DNA of 64,000 nucleotides from JBHELB01 sp041859045 (GTDB lineage: Bacteria > Hydrogenedentota > Hydrogenedentia > Hydrogenedentales > SLHB01): positions 51,913 to 115,912 of the forward strand of contig JBHELB010000020.1 in the NCBI GenBank assembly GCA_041859045.1. The letters are read 5' to 3'. Both the position numbers and the translations under genes were made by a program. The notes under the pieces were generated by a model. The model was given only the letters and a program-made list of their open reading frames with translations, had not been told where the DNA came from and did not search any database. Shown in pieces: positions 63,239 through 64,000 of the stretch (position 1 is its first letter; each line of letters opens with the position of its first letter).

Positions 63239-63316
63239 CGGGGCGTAGCGCAGCCCGGTTAGCGCACTTGCCTGGGGGGCAAGGGGTCGCTGGTTCGAAT
63301 CCAGTCGCCCCGACCA
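63239..63316 (+). tRNA. tRNA-Pro (GGG)
   Basis: The 78 bases form a cloverleaf with acceptor CGGGGCG/CGCCCCG, anticodon stem CTTGC/GCAAG with loop CTGGGGG, T loop TTCGAAT and encoded CCA. It is probably cotranscribed with the MerR-like gene. Confidence 0.97.
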
Positions 63317-63778
63317 TTTTCCTTCCTTTTTGGACTTCTCTATCCGCTTACTCGCCGTTTTTTCCTCGCCTCGTTACTCACCCTCATTTCGGCCTTTATT
63401 TACTGGCTTTTTGCGATGTGTCTTCCGTCAACTTGCGTGCCGCTCAAGGTGCCGTCGGGCGCACATTTTGAGACACATTTTGGCCGAATCGTCTCTGTTC
63501 TGGCCTGTTTTCTCTGTATCAACGTGCCTAGCTAAAATCCGGCACGTTGTTGCAGCGCAACGGGTTGCGAGGGCGTTTTTTGTTTTCCACTGTCGCGCGT
63601 AACGGAGAGGCATTCGTTATCGAAAAATCTAGCAAACTCCCGCGCGATGTAGATTTTCCACATCGCGAATGGCGTTTCGCTGTCTCCTGGACCTGGCCGC
63701 TGAACTTCTTTCTCGCGTTTCCGGTAGATATCCATCGAACGCAATCCCGGTGGAACCAAGAACTTCTGGAGACGACCG
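63317..63778. other. Gene-free stretch after tRNA-Pro
   Basis: I see no convincing gene in these 462 bases. They are T-rich at first and contain two inverted repeats, at 63549-63561 (GTTGC / GCAAC) and 63643-63667 (CGCGATGT / ACATCGCG). The position downstream of a tRNA is a common integration site. Confidence 0.45.
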
Positions 63779-64000
63779 ATGGAAACCTGTATGACGGACC
63801 CCGATCTCATGACCCCGCATGAACGGCAAGAGGAAGTGGCCACGTTGTTGGCGCGGGGTTTCCTGCGTGGCCACATCCGGCACGTTAAATCTCCCGATGT
63901 CGCTTCGCCGCCGCGGGAACTTGCTTTTCCTCTCGAACAGAGCGTTCATGCTGTTCGCCCGGCAAACAGACGGGCCGAAACAGAGAGAGGAGACGCACTA
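63779..64000 (+). CDS. Partial small hypothetical protein at the window edge
   Basis: An open frame of 74 codons begins at ATG 63779, with GGAG seven bases upstream, and runs off the window. It contains MTPHERQEEVATLLARGFLR, which resembles short proteins found next to site-specific recombinase genes. That link is from memory and unconfirmed. ATG 63791 is an alternative start. Confidence 0.5.
   Translation, partial: METCMTDPDLMTPHERQEEVATLLARGFLRGHIRHVKSPDVASPPRELAFPLEQSVHAVRPANRRAETERGDAL

Noticed and set aside
63547..63822. 91-codon plus-strand open frame near the right end
   Set aside because: No ribosome-binding site or family resemblance, and it overlaps a better-supported start at 63779.

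Overview
The window looks like a chromosomal segment of a GC-rich, Gram-negative, largely anaerobic bacterium. LptF/LptG permeases and a complete MCE/Mla lipid transport operon imply an outer membrane. A glycyl radical enzyme with its activase, an octaheme c-type cytochrome and a methanol:corrinoid methyltransferase point to anaerobic metabolism. GH20, GH172, a sialate O-acetylesterase-like protein and rhamnose isomerase point to polysaccharide use. This mix fits uncultured lineages such as Hydrogenedentota or their relatives, but that placement is inference; no rRNA or marker gene in the window settles it.

Layout. (1) 1-9.5 kb: a GH20 hexosaminidase faces an MFS-GT2-GH172 operon, followed by a methyltransferase, ComF and a small GspF-N-like protein. 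(2) 9.5-16.2 kb: rhamnose isomerase and lptF-lptG on the minus strand, then Nif3-like, glgA and tsaE on the plus strand. (3) 16.2-25.1 kb: a response-regulator GGDEF protein, a glycyl radical enzyme and activase divergent from an octaheme cytochrome, a DegT aminotransferase and a LarA-like racemase. (4) 25.1-37.7 kb: a PilZ/membrane/GspG-like operon, then a plus-strand signalling run: HTH-receiver fusion, heme-binding sensor, 1474-residue hybrid kinase, single receiver, frameshifted receiver-HD-GYP and receiver-kinase. (5) 37.7-47.3 kb: a minus-strand chemotaxis operon (PP2C phosphatase, anti-sigma-type kinase, STAS, CheA hybrid, MCP, CheW, CheB, CheR). (6) 47.7-54.2 kb: a divergent plus-strand operon with a second PP2C-kinase-STAS module running directly into mlaE-mlaF-mlaD-lipoprotein and a PilZ gene. 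(7) 54.3-64 kb: sialate esterase, PlsC-type acyltransferase, lone RsbW-like kinase, Fe-superoxide dismutase, tRNA-Phe, tRNA-Thr, a second HTH-receiver fusion, mtaB, an EAL phosphodiesterase, a MerR-like regulator, tRNA-Pro and a partial gene at the right edge.

How it fits together. The centre of the window is a dense signalling region. Two complete partner-switching modules sit back to back: one opens a chemotaxis operon and the other opens a lipid-transport operon, where its STAS protein holds the place of MlaB. This suggests phospho-control of an outer-membrane lipid transporter by an Rsb-like switch, the most novel idea here. Cyclic-di-GMP genes are scattered throughout: one GGDEF, one EAL, one frameshifted HD-GYP and two PilZ proteins. 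Several sigma70-like promoters of the form TTGAC(N)-17/18-TANNNT can be read directly, including two divergent pairs.
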